Origin: JANNBN01 sp963763885 | Lineage (GTDB): Bacteria; Actinomycetota; Acidimicrobiia; Acidimicrobiales; JANYDT01 | Assembly: GCA_963763885.1 (NCBI GenBank) | Contig: CAVXQD010000007.1 | Coordinates: 620,001-684,000 of the forward strand | Length of the DNA stretch: 64,000 nt | Reading direction: 5' to 3' | Shown here: piece after piece, positions 33,631 to 41,925 of the stretch | Layout: each line of letters begins with the position of its first letter | How positions within the stretch are numbered: position 1 is the stretch's first letter | The notes under the pieces: generated by a model | The model's input: the letters and a program-made list of their open reading frames with translations, nothing else | The model's database searches: none | Told to the model about the DNA's origin: nothing | Made by a program: the position numbers and the translations under genes

Positions 33631-34952
33631 CGCACATTCTGACTCACCCTTGCCGATCTGATCCGAAGTCCTCGGATCACGTGAACGACCGCTCCGGTTC
33701 GTTCCAGCGATTCCTGTCGTATCCGTTCACTGGCGGTTGTTCTTGGCGATATCTCTGAACGGCACCTCGGAGTCGAGGCCGGCTCCTTCGGCAAGCCGAG
33801 GACCCGCTCGCCCAACGTGTTTCGCTGAATCTCGTCCGTACCGCCACCCAACGACATGCCACGGCAGTTGAGTACGTGGTACTGCCAGTAGTCCGACTCC
33901 GCATCGTGCTGCTCCCACGCAATGCCTCCCGGAAATCGCAATGCGGCGGCAACGTCGGCAGCGTGGCGACCCTGGCGTGTCCGCCATAACTTCCCGATGG
34001 ACGGATGCACCTTTCGATGCCCCAGCCATCGCATGATGGCCTCACCGGAGTAGGCGCGTGCAAGGTCCTGTCGGACGATTGCGTCGTTGTTGCGCCCCGT
34101 ACGCTGCGCCAGCTCGACGAGTTGCTTCACCGGCAACGGGTTGCGCCCGGTCTTTCGTTTCTCGTCACGGTTGCCGGCAACAGAGTTGGTGCCGGTGGCG
34201 ATTCGTTCGTGTGCCAAGAGAGCTGTCGCCATGCGCCAGCCGTCGTGCAGATCTCCAACAATCCACGTGGCCGGAATTCGGGCATCGTCGAGGAAGACCT
34301 CGTTGAATTCCGCCACCCCGGTCATCTGGCGCAGAGGTCGCACCGTCACGCCCGGCTGGCGCATCGGCAAAACAAACATCGTGATGCCGCGATGTTTCGC
34401 AGCGAGGGGGTTGGTGCGAGCAAGCAGGATTGCCATGTCTGCATTCTGAGCATTCGATGTCCATACCTTCTGTCCGTTCACCACGTACTCGTCGCCGTCG
34501 AGCACGGCCTTGGTAGACAGCCCTGCAAGGTCGGACCCAGCGCCGGGCTCGGAGTACAGCTGGCACCACACTTCGTCGCCCCGCAGTCCGGGGGCGATCA
34601 CCCGTGCTTTCAGCTCTTCGGACCCGTGGTCGCGTATGACGGGCAACGCCATGTTGACGCCGAGCCCGAAGAGTGAATCGAAACCCGGAATACGACCCCG
34701 ACTCTCATCGTGGAACACCGCCTGGTAACCCTGTTGGGGTGGAGTTCCACCAAGTGACTGGGGATACCCGAACCCCGCAAGCCCTGCGTCGTAAAGAGCG
34801 GCTCGCCAAACTTTTGCTCGCAACAAGACTCCGTCGTCTCTATCGGCGCCAGTGACGTCGTGATCGGGTTGAGATGCGTCCGCGTGCGATCGCTCCGGCT
34901 GATCGAAAAATGCCCGGACACGAAGGCGGAACTGGTCGGTTGACTCGATCAC
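33558..34952 (-). CDS. Acyl-CoA dehydrogenase, C-terminus altered by a frameshift
   Basis: The open frame is 464 residues from GTG 34952, which overlaps the crotonase stop (GTGA). Family motifs are clear: LYSEPGAGSDLAGL FAD site, YVVNGQKVWTS, and GMSLGGGTDEIQRNTLGERVLGLP near the end. After KEP the frame is wrong. A neighbouring phase gives the natural ending GLDSEVPFRDIAKNNRQ with a stop at 33727, implying loss of one G at 33779-33782. Intended gene: 33727-34952, about 408 residues. The typical catalytic Glu region could not be placed with certainty. Confidence 0.8.
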   Translation of the reverse strand: MIESTDQFRLRVRAFFDQPERSHADASQPDHDVTGADRDDGVLLRAKVWRAALYDAGLAGFGYPQSLGGTPPQQGYQAVFHDESRGRIPGFDSLFGLGVNMALPVIRDHGSEELKARVIAPGLRGDEVWCQLYSEPGAGSDLAGLSTKAVLDGDEYVVNGQKVWTSNAQNADMAILLARTNPLAAKHRGITMFVLPMRQPGVTVRPLRQMTGVAEFNEVFLDDARIPATWIVGDLHDGWRMATALLAHERIATGTNSVAGNRDEKRKTGRNPLPVKQLVELAQRTGRNNDAIVRQDLARAYSGEAIMRWLGHRKVHPSIGKLWRTRQGRHAADVAAALRFPGGIAWEQHDAESDYWQYHVLNCRGMSLGGGTDEIQRNTLGERVLGLPKEPASTPRCRSEISPRTTASERIRQESLERTGAVVHVIRGLRIRSARVSQNVRCVSFETICPAPKLQHCWNCISRG

Positions 34953-35644
34953 CCGTGGGCTCTTGTCATCAGTTTTGCGAAGAATTCATCGTCGGCCGTA
35001 CTACGCACCATGCGCCAGATGGCACCCACAGCCTGCCGTCCCCTCGTGGGATGACCCGCTATTCGGTCAGCCATTTCAGCCGCGCGTGTCAGAACCAATT
35101 CGTCGGCAACAACCTCGCTCACCAGCCCCAACCGCAACAGTTCCGGTGCCGCAATGCGGTCTCCCAGCAGAGTTACCCGCGAACCGACAGCCGCGGAATG
35201 ACGGAGGTGAAGCCATGCCTGGCACATGGGTGCTCCCACGCCCATCGCAATTTCGGAAACCTGCAGAAACGACGATTCTCCAGCCACTACCAAATCTGCG
35301 CTGAATGCCAGGGCAGCACCAGCGTTGATGGCATACCGCTCAAGCCCGACAACGATCGGAACCTGGCATCGGTTGATGGCCTGATGCACCTCGAGCCATG
35401 CATCAATAGGCTCAGCGGACAAGTCGACTCCCGCAGCTTTGAGGTCCATGCCAGAGCAGAACGCTCCACCGGCACCTCGCAGCAGAATGCACCCAAGGTC
35501 AGCTTCCTCAGCAAGCGACACGAACGCGTCGCGCAGTTCCGCTGCGAGCGAGGCCGTGATGGCGTTTTTACGTTCTGGCCGGTTGAGCACCACGTCGACT
35601 CGAAGGCCGTGGCGTTCTATGAGTACAAGCGATTTCGTGGACAT
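34949..35644 (-). CDS. Enoyl-CoA hydratase/isomerase family protein
   Basis: I start at ATG 35644 (MSTKSLVLIERHGLRVDVVLNRPERKNAI); GTG at 35692 adds 16 unsupported residues. Crotonase features: ILLRGAGGAFCSGMDLKAAG (oxyanion hole), YAINAGAALAFSADLVVAGESS and FLQVSEIAMGVGAPMCQ. The usual catalytic Glu pair is not obvious, so isomerase or another activity is possible. It is coupled to the acyl-CoA dehydrogenase by a 4-nt overlap, forming a beta-oxidation-type pair, and is divergent from the CoA-transferase. Confidence 0.85.
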   Translation of the reverse strand: MSTKSLVLIERHGLRVDVVLNRPERKNAITASLAAELRDAFVSLAEEADLGCILLRGAGGAFCSGMDLKAAGVDLSAEPIDAWLEVHQAINRCQVPIVVGLERYAINAGAALAFSADLVVAGESSFLQVSEIAMGVGAPMCQAWLHLRHSAAVGSRVTLLGDRIAAPELLRLGLVSEVVADELVLTRAAEMADRIAGHPTRGRQAVGAIWRMVRSTADDEFFAKLMTRAHG

Positions 35645-35796
35645 CTTCTCTCCCGCTGCCGATCTTGTCGCGTTCGCCGGGGGAGTTTCCACCCGCAGAC
35701 CGAGACATTTCCGCAGGTTTCGCAGAACACTCCTCAGTCGACTCAGTTACCGTGACCGCTGAGCGCGCATCTCGCGGTCACACCATGGGGGATTCG

Positions 35797-37098
35797 ATGA
35801 TGGACACCACAGATGCCGGCAATGACGTCGGCGCGTTGCACGGAATTCGCGTCGTTGAGTTCGCGCAGAACATGGCAATTCCCAGCTGCGGCAGAGTGCT
35901 GGCAGCAATGGGTGCAGACGTGGTGAAGGTAGAGCCGCCGCACGGCGATGCCACGCGGTCAATGGCTCCAATTCCCGGCACCGGCGACGGGCGCGGTTAC
36001 GTGGTGACCAACCCCGGAAAGCGCAGCGTTGTCCTTGATCTCACCAGTCCCGAAGCAGCCGCAGCAAAAGACGCATTGCTCCGCAGCGCCGACGTAGTGC
36101 TGTGCGCGTTCAAAGGAGCTGACCTCGCCAGGTACGGCCTCACCTACCAGCACGCTCGCAGTCTTAATCCGGAGGTGATCTACCTGGAGCATCGGGCGTT
36201 CGGCTCCAAGGGGCCAGACGCCGATGAGGGCGGTTACGACGTGCTCGTGCAGGCGCTGTCCGGACTGTCCTTCCTGGGGTCGCGTTCCGAGGATGGGCGG
36301 CCCCTCACCATCAGGCCGGCGTATACCGACATGGCTACAGGGCTCGCCTCTGCTGCAGCCGTCCTTGCCGCGCTCTATCACCGGTCACGCACTGGCAAGG
36401 GTCAGCGAGTCCGCACTTCTTTGCTTGGCACGGCGCACTGGTTGGCGCTTCCCGTCAACACCCGCTTCGACGACTACGACACAGAACAGTTGGGCGAGTT
36501 CGCCGAAGACCTCGCGCTGTTGCGATCAGCGGGCGCCAGTTTCGATGATCAGCGCGCATTGTATGAGAGCAGGGTGCTTCCGGCGATGGGGGCGTTCGAC
36601 CTGTGGTTCCGTCACTACATGACCGCCGACGGCCTGATGTCCGTCGGAGCGCTGAGCCCCATGCTCATCGATAGGTTCCATGCAGTCACCGGTCTGCCTG
36701 ATCCACGAAGTCTTCAGTACGCATATCGAAGCGACCAATGGAACCGTGTCGTTGCCGACGCTGAGGCAATGCTCTTGTCGGCGAACACCGACGCATGGAT
36801 CACGCGGTTTAGAGCTGGCGGGGTTCCGTGTGCGCGGTACAACACGCCAACGGAAGCAATTGATGACCCCGGATCCTTGGAGAATGGATTTCTGACCGAC
36901 CTGGATCATCCAGTTCACGGCCGCTACCGGACAACTTCTAGCCCGATCGAGATGGAACTCACCCCGGTTCGGACTCCCGGGCCGTCGCCGGTATTGGGGG
37001 AACACACGGACGAGGTGTTGTTCGAGGCCGGACTGACCGCAGAAACCCTTGCCGTACTGCGAGCTCATGGCGTGCTCAACACACCCCAGTCGACCTGA
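35797..37098 (+). CDS. Class III CoA-transferase (CaiB/BaiF)
   Basis: 433 residues from ATG 35797, chosen for the GGGGGA ribosome site at 35787-35792; ATG 35785 and 35800 are alternatives. Standard order: IRVVEFAQNMAIPSCGRVLAAMGADVVKVEPPHGDATR, NPGKRSVVLDL, then the catalytic Asp in RPAYTDMATGLASAAAVLAALYHRSRTGKGQRV. It lacks the permutation of the other copy. It transfers CoA between carboxylic acids, substrate unknown, and is divergent from the crotonase/acyl-CoA dehydrogenase pair, which suggests one pathway. Confidence 0.85.
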   Translation: MMDTTDAGNDVGALHGIRVVEFAQNMAIPSCGRVLAAMGADVVKVEPPHGDATRSMAPIPGTGDGRGYVVTNPGKRSVVLDLTSPEAAAAKDALLRSADVVLCAFKGADLARYGLTYQHARSLNPEVIYLEHRAFGSKGPDADEGGYDVLVQALSGLSFLGSRSEDGRPLTIRPAYTDMATGLASAAAVLAALYHRSRTGKGQRVRTSLLGTAHWLALPVNTRFDDYDTEQLGEFAEDLALLRSAGASFDDQRALYESRVLPAMGAFDLWFRHYMTADGLMSVGALSPMLIDRFHAVTGLPDPRSLQYAYRSDQWNRVVADAEAMLLSANTDAWITRFRAGGVPCARYNTPTEAIDDPGSLENGFLTDLDHPVHGRYRTTSSPIEMELTPVRTPGPSPVLGEHTDEVLFEAGLTAETLAVLRAHGVLNTPQST

Positions 37099-37131
37099 GG
37101 CCACCGTGTTCAAGGCGACGCAGGAGCCTGT

Positions 37132-37192
37132 GCAACACGCAGAGCCGAAAAATCGCCCAATTCAGTGCAAAAATCCCGCTTGCGTGTTGCGG
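37132..37192. repeat. Palindromic repeat (family C), copy 1
   Basis: 10-bp perfect arms (37132-37141 and 37181-37190, GCAACACGCA/TGCGTGTTGC). Its right end, 37171-37192, is a 22-nt exact match to 38166-38187 on the other side of the nuclease-like gene. Confidence 0.75.
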
Positions 37193-37312
37193 CTAACAGA
37201 GTTGTGTATTGCGTCGAGCCGGGATTTTGTCATAGCCCCGTGGCACACTGATTTCACTTCTCCAAGCACCTCCCCCGCATTCGAGTCGAACAACCCGATA
37301 ACGGAGGGTGCC

Positions 37313-38155
37313 ATGGGCGCTTCTTCACATACGTTGCATGCTGATGCGCCGCGCTCAAGCGCTGTGCTCACGGGACCAATCGCTGCGTCGCTGTTTCAGT
37401 GGGATGGATTTCGTGACCATCCGTGGCCCCGCTACTGGACTGCTCCGGCCAGTGTGCGCCCTCACCTAGATGTGGTGAGAACCCGTCACTGGTTGGAACC
37501 AGTGGAGGTGGACGGAATTGCTGTCGCTCATCCCATTCTTGTTCTGCGTCACCTCGGCAACGACACCGCTGCGTTCCCCACTGACCCGTCCATCAGCCAC
37601 CTCGACCGAATAGAACTTGCCGTTGAACACGCGCTTCGAAACGGCCTGAAACTCGAAGATCTGCGACGGTCAAGCCTATGGAAGGGCCGCACTCAAGGTG
37701 ATCGGATGCTGGCTGCAGTGCTGATCCGCCGGGGTGAGGAACCACCAACGGAGAGCTACGCCGAGACGAGACAGGTTCAGTGCTTGCGGAATTGGGGTTA
37801 CCACTGCTGGCGACAAGTCGCCATTCACGAGGCGGGACGGGTAAAGCATCGGGTCGACCTGGTGGTGCCGTTTGATCAACGGTCTCCACGGCGTCGACGC
37901 CCACGACGGTTGGTTCCATCCGATGGCCTCCTCCTCGAGGTTGACAGCCGCGAGTTTCACCAGACCAGGTTTGAAGGAGACCACGCTCGCGAAACCACGT
38001 ACGACCTCCTGGGGTTCGCGTGGATGAGCTTCACACCAAGCCAACTGGAGCAACATCCGGATCGAGTCCGGGCCGCGTTCGAGCGACGATTTCGGCAAGC
38101 ACAGCTGAATGCGCGAGCCCGAACGCGCAACACGCAAAGCCGCAGAATCGCGTAA
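37313..38155 (+). CDS. DUF559/AbiEi-like protein with Vsr-type endonuclease domain
   Basis: 280 residues from ATG 37313, with ribosome site GGAGGG just upstream; the frame to 37049 covers the upstream gene and repeat. The N-terminal half looks like the AbiEi-type winged helix plus helical linker (VDGIAVAHPILVLRHLGND). The C-terminal half has the DUF559 pattern LLLEVDSREFHQTRFEGDHAR...YDLLGFAWMSFTPSQLEQHPDRV, a PD-(D/E)XK/Vsr-like fold with acidic E and D and an EFH motif. The last nine residues and stop are encoded by a palindromic repeat. No partner gene is adjacent. Confidence 0.7.
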   Translation: MGASSHTLHADAPRSSAVLTGPIAASLFQWDGFRDHPWPRYWTAPASVRPHLDVVRTRHWLEPVEVDGIAVAHPILVLRHLGNDTAAFPTDPSISHLDRIELAVEHALRNGLKLEDLRRSSLWKGRTQGDRMLAAVLIRRGEEPPTESYAETRQVQCLRNWGYHCWRQVAIHEAGRVKHRVDLVVPFDQRSPRRRRPRRLVPSDGLLLEVDSREFHQTRFEGDHARETTYDLLGFAWMSFTPSQLEQHPDRVRAAFERRFRQAQLNARARTRNTQSRRIA

Positions 38156-38208
38156 AAGACTGCTGAAATCCCGCTTGCGTGTTGCGGTGTGCGGCTTGCG
38201 TGTTGCGC
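38125..38208. repeat. Palindromic repeat (family C), copy 2, overlapping the nuclease gene 3' end
   Basis: The left arm 38125-38143 pairs with either 38175-38186 or the longer 38191-38208, giving alternative hairpins with 12-18 bp stems. The stop codon of the upstream gene (38153-38155) is inside it. Confidence 0.75.
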
Positions 38209-38248
38209 GGGCGGGAATTCAATTGGGCTGCGCCGGTACGCTCTGCCA

Positions 38249-38722
38249 ATGGACACCAACGAAACCAACTCAACTGGGCTCACCGGCACGTACGTTCCCA
38301 GCACCTGGGACTGGGTCGCAAACCAGGTCGAGCAGTACGAACGCAGCGGAGGCACCGAGGCAAACACGCTCCGAGACACGGGCATTCCGGTCATCGTGGT
38401 GACCATGATCGGCAAGTCAAGCGGCAACGTTCGCAAGATTGCGCTGATGCGCGTGGAACACAACGGCGAATACGCGTTGGTGGCATCGGTTGGCGGACGG
38501 CCGGAAAACCCCCTCTGGTACGCCAACCTGATGGCCAACCCAGACGCTGTCACCGTCCAGGACGGGCCTGCGCCTTTCCCCGTTTCGATCAGGGAGGTCA
38601 CCGGCGACGAACGTCAGCAATGGTGGGACCGAGGCGTGGCGGTGTTCCCCACGTACGAGGAATACCGAGCAAAGACCGACCGCGTGATTCCCGTGCTCGT
38701 TGCGTCGCCACGAGCCCTCTAG
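38249..38722 (+). CDS. Nitroreductase family deazaflavin (F420)-dependent oxidoreductase, DDN-like
   Basis: 157 residues from ATG 38249. The split beta-barrel signature GIPVIVVTMIGKSSGNVRKIALMRVEHNGEYALVASVGGRPENPLWYANLMANPD fits Ddn/FDOR-A proteins that bind F420 and reduce quinones or nitro compounds. It overlaps the next SDR by 1 nt (TAGTG). The whole gene lies just downstream of repeat family C. Confidence 0.85.
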   Translation: MDTNETNSTGLTGTYVPSTWDWVANQVEQYERSGGTEANTLRDTGIPVIVVTMIGKSSGNVRKIALMRVEHNGEYALVASVGGRPENPLWYANLMANPDAVTVQDGPAPFPVSIREVTGDERQQWWDRGVAVFPTYEEYRAKTDRVIPVLVASPRAL

Positions 38723-39531
38723 TGCAGGCCGAGCGTCTGGTTGGTAAGCGCGCAGTCGTTGTGGGTGCAGGCCAGACGCCCGGTGAAACTATCGGCAACG
38801 GCCGCGCAATGGCTTTGCTGTTCGCGCGCCACGGTGCACAGGTTCTGTGCGTTGACCGGCACGCCGAACGTGCCGCCGAGACGGCTGCCATGATCACAGC
38901 CGAAGGCGGCACGGCTTACACGGCAACGGCAAACATCGTGAACCCCGACGAGGCCGCGTCCATTGTGGATGCCGCCGTTGCCGACATGGGCGGAATCGAC
39001 GTTCTCGTGAACAACGTAGGTATCGGTGGTGCGGGCGGAGACGGCCCGGCTCACCACGCGTCGGAGGACGCGTTTGATCGGATCATGGAGGTCAACCTCA
39101 AAGGCATGTGGCTGACCATCAAGGCTGCAATCCCTGTGATGCGAGCCCAGCCAGGGGGCTCAATCATCAACATTTCATCGTTAGCGTCCGTCGCTGGCGA
39201 CAATATGATCGCTTATGAAATCTCGAAAGCCGGGGTGAATCGGCTCACCCACGCAGTAGCAAGCGCCAACGCAAAGTACGGCCTGCGCTGCAACGCGATC
39301 CTTCCCGGCCTCATGGACACACCCATGGCCATCACAGGGGTAGCGGCCGCGCAGGGGATCACCGCGGACCAGGCCAGGGCCGGGCGAGCCTCACGAGTTC
39401 CGCTATTGGGCAAGATGGGGTCCGGTTGGGACACCGCGTTTGCTGCGCTGTTTCTTGCGTCGGACGAATCGCAATTCATCACCGGTGCGTTGCTGCCCGT
39501 GGACGGAGGAATGTCCACCCGCGTGGGATGA
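38722..39531 (+). CDS. Short-chain dehydrogenase/reductase
   Basis: 269 residues from GTG 38722. GAGQTPGETIGNGRAMALLFARHGAQVLCVDRH is an atypical, extended glycine-rich loop in place of the usual TG-x3-G-x-G. NNVGIGG, the INISSLAS Ser region and YEISK (Tyr-x3-Lys) follow, then LDGGMS-like end LPVDGGMSTRVG. The Asp after strand 2 suggests NAD(H). It is co-transcribed with the DDN-like gene; the two may form a redox pair. Confidence 0.85.
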   Translation: MQAERLVGKRAVVVGAGQTPGETIGNGRAMALLFARHGAQVLCVDRHAERAAETAAMITAEGGTAYTATANIVNPDEAASIVDAAVADMGGIDVLVNNVGIGGAGGDGPAHHASEDAFDRIMEVNLKGMWLTIKAAIPVMRAQPGGSIINISSLASVAGDNMIAYEISKAGVNRLTHAVASANAKYGLRCNAILPGLMDTPMAITGVAAAQGITADQARAGRASRVPLLGKMGSGWDTAFAALFLASDESQFITGALLPVDGGMSTRVG

Positions 39532-39557
39532 CCAAGTCGGCGAACGCAGAAAACTCA

Positions 39558-39944
39558 TTACCAAAAGGTGGTCACGGGAAAGTCTGCGAACGCTCCGTCT
39601 GCCGTGACAAGGACGGCACCCTCGACTGCTGCCTGCGCGGCGAGCATCCGGTCGAAAGGGTCCCGATGCAGCGAGGGAAATTGGCCTGCCAAAAGGCTGT
39701 GTTCGATGCTCATGGGCAACGGCTCGGCGAGCAAGTCTGTGACTGTTGCGCCAAAGCGCAGGACGATGGATTCCCCTGCTGGCATTTTGCCGAGCCGGTG
39801 TTTTGTGGCCACCTCCCACGCCGATGCCGCCGAGACCAAAATCGTGTTCTCCCGGTCATCGATGGCCCGGGCAGCACGCTTACTGAGATGCGTTGAACCG
39901 ACCGCTCGCCAAATGAAGGTATGTGTATCAAGCAAAAGCTTCAT
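39558..39944 (-). CDS. PIN-domain toxin, VapC-like
   Basis: 128 residues. MKLLLDTHTFIW holds the first PIN Asp; WEVATKHRLGK, HRDPFDRMLAAQA and VTADGAF give the other acidic residues of the Mg-dependent RNase site. The RDPFDRML form is typical of Phd-linked PIN toxins. It is translated from an overlap (ATGA) with the antitoxin gene. Confidence 0.9.
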   Translation of the reverse strand: MKLLLDTHTFIWRAVGSTHLSKRAARAIDDRENTILVSAASAWEVATKHRLGKMPAGESIVLRFGATVTDLLAEPLPMSIEHSLLAGQFPSLHRDPFDRMLAAQAAVEGAVLVTADGAFADFPVTTFW

Positions 39945-40180
39945 TGCTGCCAGGCATCAAGCTCGTCGCCGGGAAGAGCGTCGAAGAACGGATCGTTGAG
40001 CGCAAGATCAGGCCAGACCCCTGCAAGCATCCCTGATGGTCGGGGCCCGTCGTTGGTAGAGATCAGGCGTGCGCACGGCACCCCGGCTCTGGCGATAACG
40101 ACGTCCTCGCCCCGCTCAACTTCGTCGAGTAGCCGCGACAGGTGCGTTTTAGCTTCATGCACGTTTACGGACTTAGTCAT
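39941..40180 (-). CDS. Phd/YefM-type antitoxin of the PIN toxin
   Basis: 79 residues from ATG 40180. SVNVHEAKTHLSRLLDEVERGEDVVIARAGVPCARLI is the Phd DNA-binding N-terminal fold, followed by an acidic toxin-binding tail ending DPFFDALPGDELDAWQQ. The frame beyond 40180 is without support. The module probably autoregulates through the direct repeat overlapping the start. Confidence 0.9.
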   Translation of the reverse strand: MTKSVNVHEAKTHLSRLLDEVERGEDVVIARAGVPCARLISTNDGPRPSGMLAGVWPDLALNDPFFDALPGDELDAWQQ

Positions 40181-40191
40181 GGGACTTAGTC
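40169..40191. promoter_or_regulatory. Direct repeat at the Phd-type start, candidate operator
   Basis: GGACTTAGTC occurs at 40169-40178 and 40182-40191, 13 bp apart, spanning the antitoxin start codon on the minus strand. Confidence 0.5.
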
Positions 40192-40238
40192 TACCGATCA
40201 TCGAGGCCGACCCCGCACCGAACCCGACAGATGTGTAG

Positions 40239-40258
40239 TGGTACCGTTTGTTGTACCA
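40239..40258. promoter_or_regulatory. Inverted repeat upstream of yefM-yoeB, candidate operator
   Basis: TGGTAC (40239-40244) and GTACCA (40253-40258) with an 8-nt spacer, 53 bp before the antitoxin start; spacing and GTAC cores suit a YefM dimer site. Confidence 0.5.
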
Positions 40259-40310
40259 TTCCCTCCTGCCCCCTTCTCGAAGCGAGGATGGGAGTCGAAC
40301 GGAGCAAGTC

Positions 40311-40556
40311 GTGGCAATCACAGCAAGCGAAGCGCGCAAAAACCTCTTTCCACTCATCGAGCAAGTCAATAACGACCGCACTCCCGTCGAGATCACATCG
40401 AAGCGCGGTGATGCAATGCTCATCGCGCTCGATGACTACCGAGCGCTTGAAGAAACCGCGTATCTGCTGAGGTCTCCCGCCAACGTCCAACGGCTCTTGG
40501 CCAGCATCGAACAGGCGCGCTCCGGCAAGGTGGCCCAGCACGATCTCACCCGGTGA
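40311..40556 (+). CDS. yefM: YefM-type antitoxin
   Basis: 81 residues from GTG 40311. VAITASEARKNLFPLIEQVNNDRTPVEITSKRGDAMLIALDDYRALEETAYLLRSP is the YefM fold, with the usual C-terminal toxin-binding tail. Overlaps the toxin gene by 4 nt (GTGA) and is divergent from the Phd/PIN module. Confidence 0.9.
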   Translation: MAITASEARKNLFPLIEQVNNDRTPVEITSKRGDAMLIALDDYRALEETAYLLRSPANVQRLLASIEQARSGKVAQHDLTR

Positions 40557-40807
40557 GGTTGGTTTTTACGCCACATGGGTGGGACGACTACCTGTTCTGG
40601 CAGTCCACTGACCGGACAACGCTGAAGCGAATCAATCGGTTGCTGGACGAGACGTTGCGGGACCCGTTCGTAGGAATCGGAAAACCTGAGCAGCTACGCC
40701 ACGCGCTCGCTGGAGCTTGGTCTCGACGAATCGACGAGGAGCATCGGCTGGTCTACCTCGTCGACGGTGATGACGTCGTGGTCCTACAGGCCCGCTACCA
40801 GTACTGA
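40553..40807 (+). CDS. yoeB: YoeB/Txe-type mRNA interferase toxin
   Basis: 84 residues from GTG 40553. FTPHGWDDYLFWQSTDRTTLKRINRLLDETLRDPFVGIGKPEQLRHALAGAWSRRIDEEHRLVYLV is the full YoeB pattern, including the Glu/Arg/His residues of ribosome-dependent mRNA cleavage and the C-terminal RYQY. Confidence 0.95.
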   Translation: MRLVFTPHGWDDYLFWQSTDRTTLKRINRLLDETLRDPFVGIGKPEQLRHALAGAWSRRIDEEHRLVYLVDGDDVVVLQARYQY

Positions 40808-40826
40808 TCTCGGGGACAGCCCGGTT

Positions 40827-41636
40827 TCACGGGCGCGTGAAGGTGAAACCGATTGACCCGAGCGGGCCATAGTCTGCGTGGAACTGATCGCCCGGGCGCA
40901 CCCAGACAGGTCGGATGAACGAACCAGCAAGGATCACCTGGCCGGGTTGTAGTTCCACCCCGTGACCCCACAACCGGTTGGCCAACCAGGCAACTCCGTT
41001 GGCCGGATGGTTGAGCACCGATGCCGCCACTCCGGATTCTTCAACGCCACCGTCTCGGTAGAGCAATGCCGATACCCAGCGCAGGTCAACCTCGGACGGG
41101 CCGACCGGGCGGCCACCCACAACAATGCCTGCGTCGGCAGCGTTGTCGGAGATGGTGTCCACAATGGTGCGAGTGGACTTGGTGTCGGGATCTGTCATTT
41201 GTATGCGCGCATCGAGTATTTCGATGGCGGGGGTGACGTACTCCGTAGCGCGCAACACATCGAAAATGCTGCAGTCAGGACCACGCAAGGGCGAGTGCAG
41301 CACAAAGGCCAGTTCCATCTCGATGCGAGGCGCAATGAACCTGTCGAAGGGGATGACAGCGCCGTCGCCGTAGAACATGTCCCGGTAGAGCACGCCGTAA
41401 TCCGGTTCGGCGATGTTGACGGACTGCTGCATCACACGCGACGTGAGCCCGATCTTGCGGCCGGCCACCACTCGCCCGTCTTCCTGCGCAAGGTCCACTC
41501 CTGCGCGCTGAATGGCGTAGGCGTCTTCAACGGTGAACGTTGGGTGCCGTTGCGAGATTTGGCGCGCCGGGGTCTTGGTCAGGTCTGCCTGGATGAGTTC
41601 AGCTGCAAGTGAGCGCGCGAGTGTGGGTTCGATCAC
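40827..41636 (-). CDS. 2-keto-4-pentenoate hydratase / oxoheptenedioate hydratase family
   Basis: 269 residues from GTG 41636. Family pattern of MhpD/HpaH-type lyases: AGRKIGLTSRVMQQSVNIAEPDYGVLYRDMF, APRIEMELAFVL (metal-binding E-x-E), PAIEILDARI, and LWGHGVELQPGQVILAGSFIRPVWVRPGD. These enzymes add water to dienoates in meta-cleavage of aromatics. It sits alone between toxin-antitoxin modules with no other meta-cleavage genes in sight. Confidence 0.85.
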   Translation of the reverse strand: MIEPTLARSLAAELIQADLTKTPARQISQRHPTFTVEDAYAIQRAGVDLAQEDGRVVAGRKIGLTSRVMQQSVNIAEPDYGVLYRDMFYGDGAVIPFDRFIAPRIEMELAFVLHSPLRGPDCSIFDVLRATEYVTPAIEILDARIQMTDPDTKSTRTIVDTISDNAADAGIVVGGRPVGPSEVDLRWVSALLYRDGGVEESGVAASVLNHPANGVAWLANRLWGHGVELQPGQVILAGSFIRPVWVRPGDQFHADYGPLGSIGFTFTRP

Positions 41637-41682
41637 GGTTGGTTCGTTTCTGACGCGGTTGGAAGGGACTTTCCTACTTACG

Positions 41683-41699
41683 TGCTACTCCAGGTAGCA
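41683..41699. promoter_or_regulatory. Inverted repeat before mazEF, candidate operator
   Basis: TGCTAC-TCCAG-GTAGCA ends 7 bp before the antitoxin ATG at 41707; typical placement for autoregulation. Confidence 0.55.
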
Positions 41700-41706
41700 T
41701 CTGAGT

Positions 41707-41925
41707 ATGAAACTGAGCGTGAGTCTGCCTGAGGATGACGTCGAGTATCTCGACGCATACGCCCTCGCCCAAGGATTGCCGTCTCGCTCTGCAGTCGTGC
41801 ACAAGGCGGTTCGTTTGCTTCGATCCAGCACACTCGGCGCTGCCTACGAGGAGGCTTGGACGGAATGGGCGTCATCCGGCGAGGCCGATGCGTGGAGCAC
41901 CACAGCGTCTGACGGAGTCGACTGA
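41707..41925 (+). CDS. Ribbon-helix-helix antitoxin of a MazF-type toxin
   Basis: 72 residues. MKLSVSLPEDDVEYLDAYALAQGLPSRSAVVHKAVRLL is a ribbon-helix-helix DNA-binding domain, followed by an acidic, Trp-containing tail (AYEEAWTEWASSGEADAW) as in MazE9-type antitoxins of actinobacteria. Its stop overlaps the toxin start by 1 nt (TGATG). Confidence 0.9.
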   Translation: MKLSVSLPEDDVEYLDAYALAQGLPSRSAVVHKAVRLLRSSTLGAAYEEAWTEWASSGEADAWSTTASDGVD

